64,000 bases of DNA from Zetaproteobacteria bacterium CG06_land_8_20_14_3_00_59_53 (GTDB taxonomy: Bacteria; Pseudomonadota; Zetaproteobacteria; Mariprofundales; Mariprofundaceae), in assembly GCA_002779605.1 (NCBI GenBank), contig PEWE01000012.1, positions 1 to 64,000 on the forward strand. Reading direction: 5' to 3'. Shown here in pieces: positions 1 to 8,617 of the stretch (position 1 is the stretch's first letter; the number at the start of each line of letters is the position of its first letter). The position numbers and the translations under genes were made by a program. The notes beneath the pieces are model-generated. The model was not told where the DNA came from. It was given only the letters and a program-made list of their open reading frames with translations, and ran no database searches.

Positions 1-85
1 CATCAAACGCATGGCCTATGGGTTCCGCGATAACGAATACTTCTTCCTCAAAATCAAAGCCGCCTTTCCCGGACTTCCGCGATGA
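1..85 (+). mobile_element. C-terminal end of a transposase, probably ISL3 family (partial)
   Basis: The window opens inside a reading frame that gives 27 codons and a stop at 83-85. The residues Met-Ala-Tyr-Gly-Phe-Arg-Asp followed by aromatic and lysine residues resemble the extreme C-terminus of ISL3-family DDE transposases, which end in a similar Gly-Phe-Arg motif. The catalytic residues lie off the left edge, so function cannot be judged. I did not identify the terminal inverted repeat of the element with confidence. Family assignment rests on recall of a short motif and is tentative. Confidence 0.5.
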
Positions 86-151
86 CCCTTTTTTTATCCT
101 CCCGACAGTGTTACTGGACTTGCCTGCAAGCCTGCCCGAAGATTTCCACCC

Positions 152-649
152 ATGAACAATGCCTTGATGCGCCCAGCATTCACCCGCGAACTGGCGGAAC
201 GTCTGATACGTGGAGAAAGCCTCAATCTCACCGCGCCGCACGGCCTGGGCCGCAGGCAGACGGTGCAGGATCTGCGCAGCATCCTGCCGCCGGAGATGCG
301 GGTGCTTTATGCCGATATGAAATTCAGCCTGCATGATTTCCCGGCGACATTGCGTGAACTCTGCGCTCAGGCGGGTGTGTACGATGCCGAAGTTCCAAAC
401 GTGGGTAAGCTCATCATGGCGCTGGCAAAAAAATCTCAACCAACCCTGCTGATCCTGCACAACCTCGATCTGTTGAGGGACAGTCCGCACGACCCGTTGT
501 TCGACACTGAGCTTCTGCCGCATCTGGTCGCTTTCGCTGGACATGCACATTTAAGCCTGCTCACCGTCAGCGAGGATATTTATCCCGACTGGGCACTGCC
601 ATGCAAGCACATTGCGATACCGCTATTGGAAAAAAACGGGGATACCTGA
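152..649 (+). CDS. hypothetical protein with degenerate P-loop-like segments
   Basis: This is a 165-residue soluble protein that I do not recognise. Near residue 28 is a Gly-Leu-Gly-Arg-Arg-Gln-Thr stretch that looks like a Walker A loop without its lysine. Around residues 97-103 there is a hydrophobic strand (Thr-Leu-Leu-Ile-Leu) followed by His-Asn-Leu-Asp, placed like a Walker B strand. It could be the shortened remnant of an AAA/STAND-type ATPase or an inactive relative. It stands alone, 66 bp downstream of the transposase end and convergent with the SPFH gene. No strong ribosome binding site precedes the start. The ATPase link is inference only. Confidence 0.6.
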   Translation: MNNALMRPAFTRELAERLIRGESLNLTAPHGLGRRQTVQDLRSILPPEMRVLYADMKFSLHDFPATLRELCAQAGVYDAEVPNVGKLIMALAKKSQPTLLILHNLDLLRDSPHDPLFDTELLPHLVAFAGHAHLSLLTVSEDIYPDWALPCKHIAIPLLEKNGDT

Positions 650-675
650 GCCGGGCTGAATACTTTCCTTAGCCT

Positions 676-1542
676 TTACCCCTTGCCCAACATGCCGCGG
701 ATGGCGGCAGGAAGGTCGGCCGGGATAATGATGGTCTTGGCGTTGTCCGAGGATGATACGGCGCTGATCGCCTCGATGTATTTCTGACCCAGCAGATACA
801 TGGCGGGTAGCTCCTGATCCTTGATCGCGCTGCTCACATTCTCGATCGCGGTTTTCGATGCGTTGGAGAGGATGATCTGTGCCTCGGCATCAAGCTTGGA
901 TGCCTCCATCCGGCCCTGAGCCTCAAGGATCGCTGCGGATTTCTCGCCATCGGCCTTGGTCACGGTTGCTCTGCGCAGGCGTTCGGCTGCGGCCTGTGCC
1001 TCCATCGCCTGCTGCATGGTGGTGGAGGGTTTGATGTCCTGGATCTCGACGTTCTTCAGGGTGATGCCCCAATCGGTGATATTGTCGGCGATGCCCTCTT
1101 TCAGCTTCACACGAATCTCCTCGCGAGAGGACAAGGCATCATCCAGCGCCGTACCGCCGATGATGCTGCGCAACGTGGTCTGGATGATGTTCACAATCGC
1201 CTGTTCGTAATTCTCCACGCCATAGATCGCCTGATCCGGTTTGGTCACCTGAATGAAGGCCACGGCATTGGCGATGATCACGGCGTTGTCCTTGGTGATC
1301 ACCTCCTGCCCCGGAATATCCAGCACGATTTCCTTGGTGGTTACCCGTGCTGCCACATCATCCACAAACGGGATGATCAGATTCAGCCCCGGCGACAGGG
1401 TCTTCAGATACTTGCCCAGACGCTGCACGACATAATTGCTGCCCTGCGGCACGATGCGCACACCGAGCGCAACCGCCATCACCAGAATGGCGCCGATAAA
1501 CAGCATCAGCATAGTTCCCACAGACAAGTCTTCCACGATCAT
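676..1542 (-). CDS. SPFH/band-7 (stomatin/QmcA-like) membrane protein
   Basis: A 288-residue stomatin-family protein. An N-terminal membrane segment (about residues 8-28) is followed by the SPFH domain, whose start is recognisable as Ile-Val-Pro-Gln-Gly and then Arg-Leu-Gly-Lys-Tyr. A long Ala/Glu-rich helical region (about 175-240) is typical of the oligomerising coiled coil. Such proteins form cage-like assemblies on membrane microdomains and often work with an NfeD partner and membrane proteases. Its start overlaps the stop of the upstream NfeD gene by 4 bp (ATGA), so the two are almost certainly co-translated. Family is clear; the physiological partner is not. Confidence 0.92.
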   Translation of the reverse strand: MIVEDLSVGTMLMLFIGAILVMAVALGVRIVPQGSNYVVQRLGKYLKTLSPGLNLIIPFVDDVAARVTTKEIVLDIPGQEVITKDNAVIIANAVAFIQVTKPDQAIYGVENYEQAIVNIIQTTLRSIIGGTALDDALSSREEIRVKLKEGIADNITDWGITLKNVEIQDIKPSTTMQQAMEAQAAAERLRRATVTKADGEKSAAILEAQGRMEASKLDAEAQIILSNASKTAIENVSSAIKDQELPAMYLLGQKYIEAISAVSSSDNAKTIIIPADLPAAIRGMLGKG

Positions 1543-2033
1543 TCTCCTGATTTCCTGTTGATTTTGATGCCTTCTTTCTTATTGATCTTAATAATATTGC
1601 CGCGCACATCGACGATTCTGATGGCATCGCCTGCCTGCATCGGCTGAACCGATTCGAACTTCCATTCACGCTCGCCCAGAAAAGCGGCCTCCAGCGCCAC
1701 ACGCCCTGTATGCCCCCCGGTCTCCACACTTATCACCACACCGCGCGGTGCATCGATGATCGATGCCGCCACATCTCCGGTGGTACGCACCGTTGCCGTG
1801 CGCTTCTGTACCATGCGTATCGGAAAGAACAGTGCCACACCGGCCACCGCAAACAACAGGATCTGCCCCGCCACCGATTCCGGCACCCCGGCATACAGCA
1901 GACTGAGAAACACCACCGCAGCCGCAATCGAGAACACCAGCGCCACGGAGGTGAAGGTGGCAGCCTCGGCCAGCAGCAAAAGCACCGCCAGCCCGCCCCA
2001 GAAGTAGTAACTGTTTGAAAAGATGAATTCCAT
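1539..2033 (-). CDS. NfeD family membrane protein
   Basis: A 164-residue protein with two to three hydrophobic segments in the first 75 residues and a C-terminal soluble OB-fold-like domain (about 90-150, ending in Gly-Asp-Ala-Ile-Arg-Ile-Val-Asp-Val-Arg-Gly). This is the short NfeD architecture, without the serine-protease domain. NfeD proteins pair with SPFH proteins, and the SPFH gene follows directly with a 4-bp overlap. The start at 2033 is supported by an AAGGA ribosome binding site 6 bp upstream. The pair probably forms a membrane scaffold; no further function is visible. Confidence 0.88.
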   Translation of the reverse strand: MEFIFSNSYYFWGGLAVLLLLAEAATFTSVALVFSIAAAVVFLSLLYAGVPESVAGQILLFAVAGVALFFPIRMVQKRTATVRTTGDVAASIIDAPRGVVISVETGGHTGRVALEAAFLGEREWKFESVQPMQAGDAIRIVDVRGNIIKINKKEGIKINRKSGE

Positions 2034-2194
2034 ACGTCTTCCTTGTGTTTGTTCCCTGGATTAGGACATCCGAATGTGAACTGCGAATGAAAAGACTGTT
2101 CATAATCCCCGGAATGTATAGTGGAAGGTCATGCACGTTTGACCAGCTTAGTCCCACCCTCGCCCTTCCCCGCCGGAATCATCTAGTCTGCGGC

Positions 2195-2758
2195 ATGCGC
2201 CCGCAACCTCCAACGAATTACCTCGCCAGTTATCCCGCCGATCTGACCGAAAAGATCCGCCGGATGATCGAGCAGGGAAGCCTGGCCGGCTGGCTTCTGA
2301 GCAAGTATCCGGACTCCCATAAAGTGCGCACCGACAAGGCACTTTATGATTACGTGGTGCAGCTCAAAGATATGTATCTGCGCAATGCCGGGCCGCTCAA
2401 CAAGGTGGCCTTCGACAGCCGCCTGCATGTCACCAGCAATGCGCTGGGCATGCACACCAGCAAATCGCAGGTGCACGGATCTAAACTCAAGGCCAAGCGA
2501 GAGATCCACGTGGCCGCGATATTCAGGGATATGCCCCCTGAATTCCTGCGCATGATCGTAGTGCACGAACTCGCCCACATCAAAGAGTCCGAGCACAACA
2601 AATCATTCTACAAACTCTGCTGCAACATGGAGCCAAACTACTACCAACTGGAATTCGACCTCCGCGCCTACCTCACCTGGCTGGAATCCGGCGGAAAGCC
2701 CCTCTGGTCTCCGAATCAGCCCACGCACCATGCCTGTAATCCGCCATTCAAGGCCTGA
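2195..2758 (+). CDS. YgjP-like metallopeptidase domain protein
   Basis: A 187-residue protein from the start chosen here. It carries a zinc-metallopeptidase motif His-Glu-Leu-Ala-His (residues 124-128), followed by His134 in a His-Asn-Lys-Ser-Phe-Tyr context, the arrangement seen in the YgjP/DUF45 family. The upstream in-frame ATGs at 2045 and 2090 would add a poorly conserved tail running into the divergent promoter region with NfeD, so ATG 2195 is preferred, though its ribosome binding site is weak. The substrate of the family is largely unknown. It is divergent from the SPFH/NfeD operon and has no co-transcribed neighbour. Confidence 0.85.
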   Translation: MRPQPPTNYLASYPADLTEKIRRMIEQGSLAGWLLSKYPDSHKVRTDKALYDYVVQLKDMYLRNAGPLNKVAFDSRLHVTSNALGMHTSKSQVHGSKLKAKREIHVAAIFRDMPPEFLRMIVVHELAHIKESEHNKSFYKLCCNMEPNYYQLEFDLRAYLTWLESGGKPLWSPNQPTHHACNPPFKA

Positions 2759-2823
2759 ACCCGGCCTCCCCGGCCTTTTCTGAAGCCCTCAAGCTGAATT
2801 CGGCTCAACCAAATTTCGGAGCC

Positions 2824-3270
2824 TCAAAATTTCGGCATGGTCTGCTGAATGGCCTCTTTATTCTGTTGGGTTTGATCCAAAAAATTTTTGTAATCAATCA
2901 CCTTTTGTTCCTCAAGCTTTTTTGCATCAATCTCAAATGCCTTGTTGGGGTTGAAAACACCCTCCAGTGCGCTTTTAGGTGCATCAGCGATTTCTAACCC
3001 GGCAAGCGAATCGTTGAGGTGGGCAATCTGATCCTGAAGCTTGCTGATCTCAACCTTTAACTTGGAAATTTCGCCGGAGGCTGTTTGTTGTGCTGCTTTA
3101 AGGTCAACTTGTGTCTCGATGATAGATGCGGTTGCAGTCTCTACCTTGGTATCAATACTTGTAGCAGCATTCCAGACTATCACTGCCGCACCGACAAACA
3201 CCGTTGCCACAAGAGCAGACAATGCATTGGTAACAACAGCGTTCCAGTTAATATTTTTTTCTTCAGCCAT
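2824..3270 (-). CDS. small single-pass membrane protein with coiled coil
   Basis: A 148-residue protein with a short hydrophilic N-terminus, one hydrophobic segment (about residues 14-34, Ala/Val-rich) and then a heptad-like region (about 38-95) rich in Lys, Glu, Ile and Leu that should form a coiled coil. The C-terminus is polar and rich in Gln and Lys. The start at 3270 is backed by a strong purine-rich site (AGGAG directly upstream). I do not recognise the family. Codon use is visibly more A/T-rich than its neighbours, which together with the adjacent ORF6N gene hints at acquired DNA. Confidence 0.7.
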   Translation of the reverse strand: MAEEKNINWNAVVTNALSALVATVFVGAAVIVWNAATSIDTKVETATASIIETQVDLKAAQQTASGEISKLKVEISKLQDQIAHLNDSLAGLEIADAPKSALEGVFNPNKAFEIDAKKLEEQKVIDYKNFLDQTQQNKEAIQQTMPKF

Positions 3271-3406
3271 CTCCTCCCCCCCTTATGCCATTTTTCATGC
3301 AGCTTTGATTCTCCGGATGATCACATCAAATAAGCATACGGCAACGCCTTCTTCCCGCAGATTAGCAGAATCTTCCTCTCGAACAGTTCAACGGGCGCAA
3401 TAGCCA

Positions 3407-3916
3407 TCACTCCCGCTTACCTTTATTCGTGCCATGCACAAAACCGATGGGGCGCTTTTTGGACTCCGGTGGCTGCATCAAGCCCCGAATCGCATCAAAC
3501 ACCACGGCAAACTGTTTGTCGTATTTCTGTTCTAGTTGATGAAGCCTGCGCGCCAGCGCCTTGTGGTCGGCGGTCATCTTCCGCAACTCCACAAAGGTGC
3601 GCATGATCTCGATATTCACCCGCACGGCCTGACTGCTTCTCAACACACTGGAAAGCATGGCGATACCCTGTTCAGTAAATGCATAAGGTGGATAACGCCT
3701 TCCTCTCCACTGACTTGAGGTGCCAAAATGGCACCTCAAGTGTTCGAACTCATCCTGATTCAACTGAAACATAAAATCGTCGGGGAACCTTTCCACATTC
3801 CGCTTGACCGCACGTGTGAGAAACTTGGTTTCAACCCCATAGAGTTCGGCAAGGTCGGCATCCAGCATCACCCTCTCTCTGCGCAGCAGCAGGATGGAGC
3901 GCTGAATCCTCTCCAT
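3407..3916 (-). CDS. ORF6N domain-containing protein
   Basis: A 169-residue protein whose first 90 residues match the ORF6N/KilA-N type DNA-binding domain: an initial hydrophobic strand, then [10 protein letters not shown], a Val-Lys-Arg-Asn segment, a Phe-Pro-Asp-Asp-Phe-Met-Phe stretch and Ala-Phe-Thr-Glu-Gln-Gly. A coiled-coil-like helix follows (about 115-145). Open reading continues upstream on the same strand, antisense to the cardiolipin synthase, but that extension is unlike the family and was left out. These proteins occur in phages and scattered bacterial accessory regions; the precise role is unknown. Confidence 0.82.
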   Translation of the reverse strand: MERIQRSILLLRRERVMLDADLAELYGVETKFLTRAVKRNVERFPDDFMFQLNQDEFEHLRCHFGTSSQWRGRRYPPYAFTEQGIAMLSSVLRSSQAVRVNIEIMRTFVELRKMTADHKALARRLHQLEQKYDKQFAVVFDAIRGLMQPPESKKRPIGFVHGTNKGKRE

Positions 3917-3970
3917 GGGGATCAAGGCATTCCCGCTACAACCGGCGAGAAAAAGACATACACTGCGGAT

Positions 3971-5176
3971 ATGGCAGCACATAACCCCTATCCTGTTCGC
4001 AGCGGTAACACCTTCCGCTTGCTCAGCGGTGCCGATGCGCTCATGCCGGCCATGTTGGATGCCATCCGGGGGGCCAGACGTTATGTGCTGCTCGAACAGT
4101 ATCTGGTCAGTTCCGGAGAGCTCACGGGTCGCCTCATCGAAGCCTTGATCGACTGCGCGCAGCGCAGGATTCCGGTGTATATGCTGCTCGATCATTTCGG
4201 CTGTCGCGGACTTGGCCTTGGCGACCGGCAACGACTGCGCGATGCCGGTGTGCATCTGGCCTTCTACAACCCGGCCTATCTGAGCCATTTCCTGCGCGCT
4301 CTGCCGCGCAATCACGGCAAGATGCTGATCATCGACGGGCAAATGGCCTTTACCGGCGGTGCCGGCATCACCGACGATTACCGCACGGATACTGCGATCC
4401 TCGCCTGGCATGACGTCATCGTCGAGATGCGTGGCCCGATCGTGGGCGACTGGCAGGCGATGTTCACCCTCAACTGGGAGCGCTGGGGCGGCAGGATCGA
4501 TGTGCTGCCGGCAGAAACATGGCAGCCCGGCGCGCAACGCGGCAGGCTGGCTGTAAGCCTGCGCGGACTGAAGAAATTCGTGCGCCGCGCCCTGATCCTG
4601 AACATCGGACATGCCTCCGGAAGCGTCTGGCTGGCCACCGCTTACTGGTTGCCCGGGCGCGCGATGCTGCGTGCCCTGCGCGCCGCATCGCGGCGCGGTG
4701 CGGATGTGCGTCTGCTGCTGCCCGGCCCGACCAACGACCATCCCGCCGTGTACCACGCAGGGCATCGCTACTATCACTACCTGCTGCGCAACGGCGTGCG
4801 CATCTTCGAATACCAGCCTGCCTTCATGCACGCCAAGCTGTATCTATGTGACGACTGGGTGTCGGTGGGTTCAAGCAATATGGACCGCTGGGGGCTGCGC
4901 TGGAACCTAGAGGCCAATCTGGAAAGCAAGGATACCGCACTGTCTGCCGAAACCAGGGCATTCTTCAGCGAGGCCTTCGCGCAATCGCAGGAGATCACGT
5001 TTGAGGCATGGCGCCAACGTCCGGTCATCAACCGGCTGCGAGAATGGCTGTTCGGGTATCTGGACCTGATCATCGAACGCTTCGGCTCGACCCGCGAGAT
5101 GCAAAGAAACGTCGCAACCGGCGCTGCCGAACGGCAACCCGGAAACACCGCCGACAGGGGAGTACCCAATGAGTGA
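3971..5176 (+). CDS. clsB: cardiolipin synthase, ClsB-like phospholipase D family
   Basis: A 401-residue member of the phospholipase D superfamily that would condense phosphatidyl groups to make cardiolipin at the inner membrane. Two HKD motifs are visible: His115-x-Lys117-x4-Asp122 followed by Gly-Gly, and a second at about residue 287 (His-Ala-Lys-Leu-Tyr-Leu-Cys-Asp) followed by Gly-Ser-Ser-Asn. There are no N-terminal membrane helices, which fits ClsB rather than ClsA. ATG 3971 is preferred over the longer frame from 3728, which runs antisense to the ORF6N gene. The 3' end overlaps the next, broken gene by 8 bp. ClsB versus a related lipid transferase cannot be separated by eye. Confidence 0.85.
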   Translation: MAAHNPYPVRSGNTFRLLSGADALMPAMLDAIRGARRYVLLEQYLVSSGELTGRLIEALIDCAQRRIPVYMLLDHFGCRGLGLGDRQRLRDAGVHLAFYNPAYLSHFLRALPRNHGKMLIIDGQMAFTGGAGITDDYRTDTAILAWHDVIVEMRGPIVGDWQAMFTLNWERWGGRIDVLPAETWQPGAQRGRLAVSLRGLKKFVRRALILNIGHASGSVWLATAYWLPGRAMLRALRAASRRGADVRLLLPGPTNDHPAVYHAGHRYYHYLLRNGVRIFEYQPAFMHAKLYLCDDWVSVGSSNMDRWGLRWNLEANLESKDTALSAETRAFFSEAFAQSQEITFEAWRQRPVINRLREWLFGYLDLIIERFGSTREMQRNVATGAAERQPGNTADRGVPNE

Positions 5177-6030
5177 ACAGGCACCGGCACAACGCATCGG
5201 CTTTATCGGACTCGGCATCATGGGGCAGGCCATGGCTGCAAACGTCCTGAAAAAAGGCTATGCACTGAGCATCTACAACCGCACAGCGGGCAAGCCAGAA
5301 GCACCGCGTATATGCGGTGCTGCCGAGTGCGCATCGCCCGCCGGAGTGGCCGATGCCTCGGACATCATCATCCTGATGCTCACCGGACCCGAGGCCGTGG
5401 AGGCCGTGCTGCATGGTGACAGGGGACTACTTGCTGGTGATTGAACGGCAAGACGGTGATCAACATGAGTACCGTGCCGGCGGACTGCCCGGAGCGCCGG
5501 GCGAAGGAACTGGCTGGGCACGGCATCACACTGATCGATGCACCGGTGTCCGGCTCGAAGAGCCCCGCCGAGCAGGGCACGCTGGTGATGCCCCGAACAG
5601 GCCATCCGTGACCTTGAACCGCTGTTGCTCAGCATGGGAAAGAAGGTGATCTACTCCGGGGAGGCGGGAAGCGGCAGCAGCATGAAGCTATGCATCAATC
5701 TGCTGCTCGGCATCATGATGCAGGGCCTGGCAGAAGCCGTGCATCTGGTCGAAAAATCGGGACTGGATAGCGCCACCCTGCTCGATGCGGTGTCCGCTGG
5801 CCTGCACACTGTTCAAACTCAAGGAAGAGATGTTCAAAACCGGCACCTATCCGGCGCAATTCCCGTTCAGGCATATGGCCAAGGATATGCGGTTCGTGGT
5901 GGATGCCGCCATCGAGCACGGCGCATGGCTGCCGCTGGGCAACGAGATCGCCGGGCTGGATGCCTCGTCCCGACAGGATTTGCAGGATATGGACTTCGCC
6001 GCAGTGAAACTCATCCTGGACCGGGCGTAG
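5169..6030 (+). pseudogene. broken NAD(P)-dependent beta-hydroxyacid dehydrogenase (GarR/glyoxylate reductase-like)
   Basis: The protein is readable in pieces. 5169-5441 gives the Rossmann start (Gly-Phe-Ile-Gly-Leu-Gly-Ile-Met-Gly). From 5444 a different frame gives the Asn-Met-Ser-Thr-Val and Asp-Ala-Pro-Val-Ser-Gly-Ser segment. From about 5595 the first frame resumes with the catalytic-lysine region (Gly-Ser-Gly-Ser-Ser-Met-Lys). From about 5800 a third frame carries the C-terminal helices. At least three indels are therefore needed, and the loop usually rich in glycine near 5590 looks shortened. Either the gene is decaying or this stretch contains sequence errors. It overlaps the end of the cardiolipin synthase by 8 bp. 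Confidence 0.82.
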
Positions 6031-6045
6031 AATGAACCCGCGCCC

Positions 6046-6696
6046 TCAGCGGCGCTTGCAGAACCAGCCGGTCAGACTCAGGCGTTTACGCCTGGATGGC
6101 ATGACCATGTGCTCGAAATCGCCGCTCATGAAGAATACGGCCTTGCCGCCCGTCGGCTGGATATCCACATAGCTTTCCTTGCCGGCTTCACCCGGCAGAT
6201 ACATGCGCAGTTCCCCGCCGTCTTCCGGCTTCCAGTCATCGTTCAGATACAGGATGCAGGTGACGGTGCGATACGACACATCGGAGAATCGATCCAGATG
6301 CCGGCGATAGAAACAGCCCGGCGGATACAGCGCAAAATGCCCTTCATAATCGAAAAGCCCGGCCATCAGGCCGGCGTTGATCGCCAGGCGCAACGCCTCG
6401 ATACGTTCCAGCCAGGCCTGCTGCAACAGCGAAGGTTCTAGCGGATCGATCCAGCGCACGCGGTCGCTGCGGATCTCGGGCCGGATGCGCATACCCGTGC
6501 CATGCCCCACACCCGCCATGCGGAAACCGCCGTTGGCATACATCAGATTCGCCTCCACAGCCATCGGCTGCCACTCTGCGCGTGACAGAAAATCCGGGAT
6601 TTCGCACCAGCCGCGCGTACTCAGCGACTCGACAACCTCGGCGAAATGAGCCTGCCCGGATGAAGCGGCTTCAAGCAAGGCGGTGGCCTGCAACAT
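6046..6696 (-). CDS. 2-oxoglutarate/Fe(II)-dependent prolyl-4-hydroxylase-type oxygenase
   Basis: A 216-residue double-stranded beta-helix oxygenase. The iron-binding motif is recognisable as His-Leu-Asp near the middle, followed by Thr-Cys-Ile-Leu-Tyr-Leu-Asn and Gly-Gly-Glu-Leu. The distal His (Phe-Glu-His-Met-Val) and the 2-oxoglutarate-binding Arg (Lys-Arg-Leu-Ser-Leu-Thr-Gly-Trp) lie near the C-terminus. ATG 6696 is chosen because a GAGG site lies 9 bp upstream; an upstream ATG at 6750 has no such support. Homologous SM-20-type enzymes hydroxylate protein side chains, but the substrate here is unknown. It is convergent with the broken dehydrogenase. Confidence 0.82.
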   Translation of the reverse strand: MLQATALLEAASSGQAHFAEVVESLSTRGWCEIPDFLSRAEWQPMAVEANLMYANGGFRMAGVGHGTGMRIRPEIRSDRVRWIDPLEPSLLQQAWLERIEALRLAINAGLMAGLFDYEGHFALYPPGCFYRRHLDRFSDVSYRTVTCILYLNDDWKPEDGGELRMYLPGEAGKESYVDIQPTGGKAVFFMSGDFEHMVMPSRRKRLSLTGWFCKRR

Positions 6697-6888
6697 AACA
6701 ATGTACCTCGTGGGAAAAAGCCCGGATGGGACGACAACAGTATCGCACACATCCCGTCTTCTGGGAACAGCCGCCCTGATTCACCAAGATGCTGACAGGG
6801 ACACACCTTCGTCGATGTTGGCTCAGCCTGACTGTTTGCTATGCTTCGCCGCCTGATAAACCCATCCCTGCATGACAAGGAACCCAAC

Positions 6889-7170
6889 ATGTTCAAAACC
6901 AACGAATATTTCGACGGCAAGGTGAAGTCCATCGCCTTCGAAACGGCTGAAGGTCCGGCCACCATCGGCGTGATGGCCGAGGGCGAATACGAATTCGGCA
7001 CATCGAGCAAAGAAATCATGTCGGTTGTTTCCGGCAATCTTGATGTGAAGCTGCCCGGATCGCAGGAATGGATGTCCTTTGCCGCAGGCGGCATGTTCAC
7101 CGTCGAGGCCGGCGAGCGCTTCGGCGTGAAGAGCATCGGCCAGACATCCTATCTCTGCCTGTACCGCTAG
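6889..7170 (+). CDS. ppnP: pyrimidine/purine nucleoside phosphorylase PpnP
   Basis: A 93-residue single-domain cupin that matches the PpnP (YaiE, DUF1255) family along its length, including Glu-Tyr-Phe-Asp-Gly-Lys-Val near the start, Gly-Glu-Tyr-Glu-Phe-Gly-Thr in the middle and Phe-Gly-Val-Lys near the end. Members phosphorolyse several nucleosides to the free base and ribose-1-phosphate. ATG 6889 is used because upstream in-frame residues do not belong to the family and the length then equals the E. coli protein. It is followed 76 bp later by the HemF-like gene. Confidence 0.9.
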   Translation: MFKTNEYFDGKVKSIAFETAEGPATIGVMAEGEYEFGTSSKEIMSVVSGNLDVKLPGSQEWMSFAAGGMFTVEAGERFGVKSIGQTSYLCLYR

Positions 7171-7246
7171 ACGTTGAACCGCAGGACGATTGCTGCATAG
7201 TTCTCCTGCCTGCTGCACATTCGACACCACACAAAGGTAGCCGCTC

Positions 7247-8284
7247 ATGAAACGCACCCCCGCCAGATCCCCCGGCGCAGCCCGCGCACTCGCACTGGTC
7301 AGCGCCCTGCAGCAACGCTTTGTGAACGGCCTGGAGAAGCTGGCCCGCGAACAGGGCAGAGCTCAGCGTTTCAGCGAGGTGGAATGGCTGCGCGATGGCG
7401 GAGCCCATGGCGGTGGCATGCGCTTCGAGACAGCCGATGGCGATCTGTTCGGGCGCGGGTCGGTTAATGTGTCGCAGGTGCACTACGACGATATGCCGGA
7501 AAAGAAGCTGTCCTCGGCCAATGCCATCTCCACCATCATCCATCCGCTGCACCCGCTGGCACCCTCGGCACACATCCATATCAGCTGGACGGAGATGCGC
7601 GACGGCTCCGGTTACTGGCGCATGATGGCCGACTTGAATCCGTCCAATGAGCTCGAGACGGACAAACTCGCCTTCTTCAATGCGCTGAAGAAAGCCGCAC
7701 CGCACCAATTTGACGAAGCAAAAGCGCAGGGTGAACGCTATTTCTTCATCCCCGTACTGGGCCGGCATCGCGGTGTGGCCCATTTCTATCTGGAAAACTT
7801 CAACAGCGGCCATGCAGCCGAGGATCTGGCGCTGGCGACAGCGGTCGGCGAGGCGGCCATCGACAGCTATCTGGCCATCCTGAGTCATGCCCTGAACACC
7901 GCGCCTGACGCAAGCGAGGAGCAGCGCGCCCTGCAACTTGCCTATCACACGCTTTATTTCTTTCAGGTGCTGACGCTGGATCGCGGCACGACCACGGGAC
8001 TGCTGGTGCACGACCAGAACGATGTCGGCATCATGGGTTCGTTGCCGGCGCGCGTGGACCGCGAACTGCTGGCCTCATGGATCGGGAAAATGCCGGCCCC
8101 GCAGGACAAGCTGCTTGCGAAGCTGATTGCAGCCCTGCCGGACAGACCTGTCTGTGTGGTGGATGAAGCGGTCAAAGCACAGTTGGCTGCCGTAGTGCGC
8201 GCGCACTACCGCGAGCATCCCGAAGCCATTGCCATGCAGGCCTCCGGTGAAGTGATCCCTCCGACGGTGCAGAACCACAGCTGA
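7247..8284 (+). CDS. hemF: divergent oxygen-dependent coproporphyrinogen III oxidase (HemF family)
   Basis: A 345-residue protein with the HemF fold signature. It has Gly-Gly-Met-Arg-Phe-Glu near residue 58, Ser-Ser-Ala-Asn-Ala-Ile-Ser-Thr, then Ile-His-Pro-Leu-His-Pro and His-Ile-His-Ile-Ser-Trp, and Met-Ala-Asp-Leu-Asn-Pro. Later it has Tyr-Phe-Phe-Ile-Pro, and near residue 245 Asp-Arg-Gly-Thr-Thr-Thr-Gly-Leu. HemF oxidatively decarboxylates coproporphyrinogen III to protoporphyrinogen IX in heme synthesis. The canonical His-Pro-x-Asn-Pro and His-Met-Asn-Val-Arg signatures are altered, and the protein is about 45 residues longer than the E. coli enzyme. It is therefore either a divergent HemF or a paralogue with a shifted role. 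No other heme gene is in the window. Confidence 0.75.
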   Translation: MKRTPARSPGAARALALVSALQQRFVNGLEKLAREQGRAQRFSEVEWLRDGGAHGGGMRFETADGDLFGRGSVNVSQVHYDDMPEKKLSSANAISTIIHPLHPLAPSAHIHISWTEMRDGSGYWRMMADLNPSNELETDKLAFFNALKKAAPHQFDEAKAQGERYFFIPVLGRHRGVAHFYLENFNSGHAAEDLALATAVGEAAIDSYLAILSHALNTAPDASEEQRALQLAYHTLYFFQVLTLDRGTTTGLLVHDQNDVGIMGSLPARVDRELLASWIGKMPAPQDKLLAKLIAALPDRPVCVVDEAVKAQLAAVVRAHYREHPEAIAMQASGEVIPPTVQNHS

Positions 8285-8336
8285 AACCCCGGACAGTTCG
8301 CGCCGCAACAGCGCGACGCTTCAGGCCACTATGGCT

Positions 8337-8489
8337 TCAGCGGGTATCCTCACCCCAATCGCCCCATTCGTCGTCCTCTTTGCGCTTACTGGGATAGCGC
8401 GCATCCTTCTTCTTTTTGTGGCCATGGCCCTTTGATTTCTGCTGCTGCGATTCATCGCTCTGTACTTCTTCGTCGGGAGAATATCCCAT
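8337..8489 (-). CDS. short Lys/His-rich hypothetical protein (50 residues)
   Basis: A 50-codon ORF starting at ATG 8489, with GGAG 7 bp upstream, and ending at TGA 8337. The N-terminus is acidic and Gln-rich. The middle has His-Gly-His and four consecutive lysines, and the C-terminus is rich in Asp, Glu and Trp. An upstream in-frame ATG at 8510 is possible. It is convergent with the HemF-like gene and downstream of MgtC on the same strand (128 bp gap). I do not recognise it. Its reality rests on the ribosome binding site and the ordered charge pattern. Confidence 0.5.
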   Translation of the reverse strand: MGYSPDEEVQSDESQQQKSKGHGHKKKKDARYPSKRKEDDEWGDWGEDTR

Positions 8490-8617
8490 GTTCCTGCTCC
8501 ATTGAGTCATCTAGAAGGACGCGAATCCCCTCAACTGAATACAAAGGGCAGACGGGGTGATATGTAAAACGGATTCTTTTGCACAGCGTGGCAGAAAAAA
8601 CCGGCCACCTGCGCGGG

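Noticed and set aside
3917-4831. Long N-terminal extension of the ORF6N gene
   Set aside because: It lies antisense to the cardiolipin synthase and has no similarity to ORF6N proteins.
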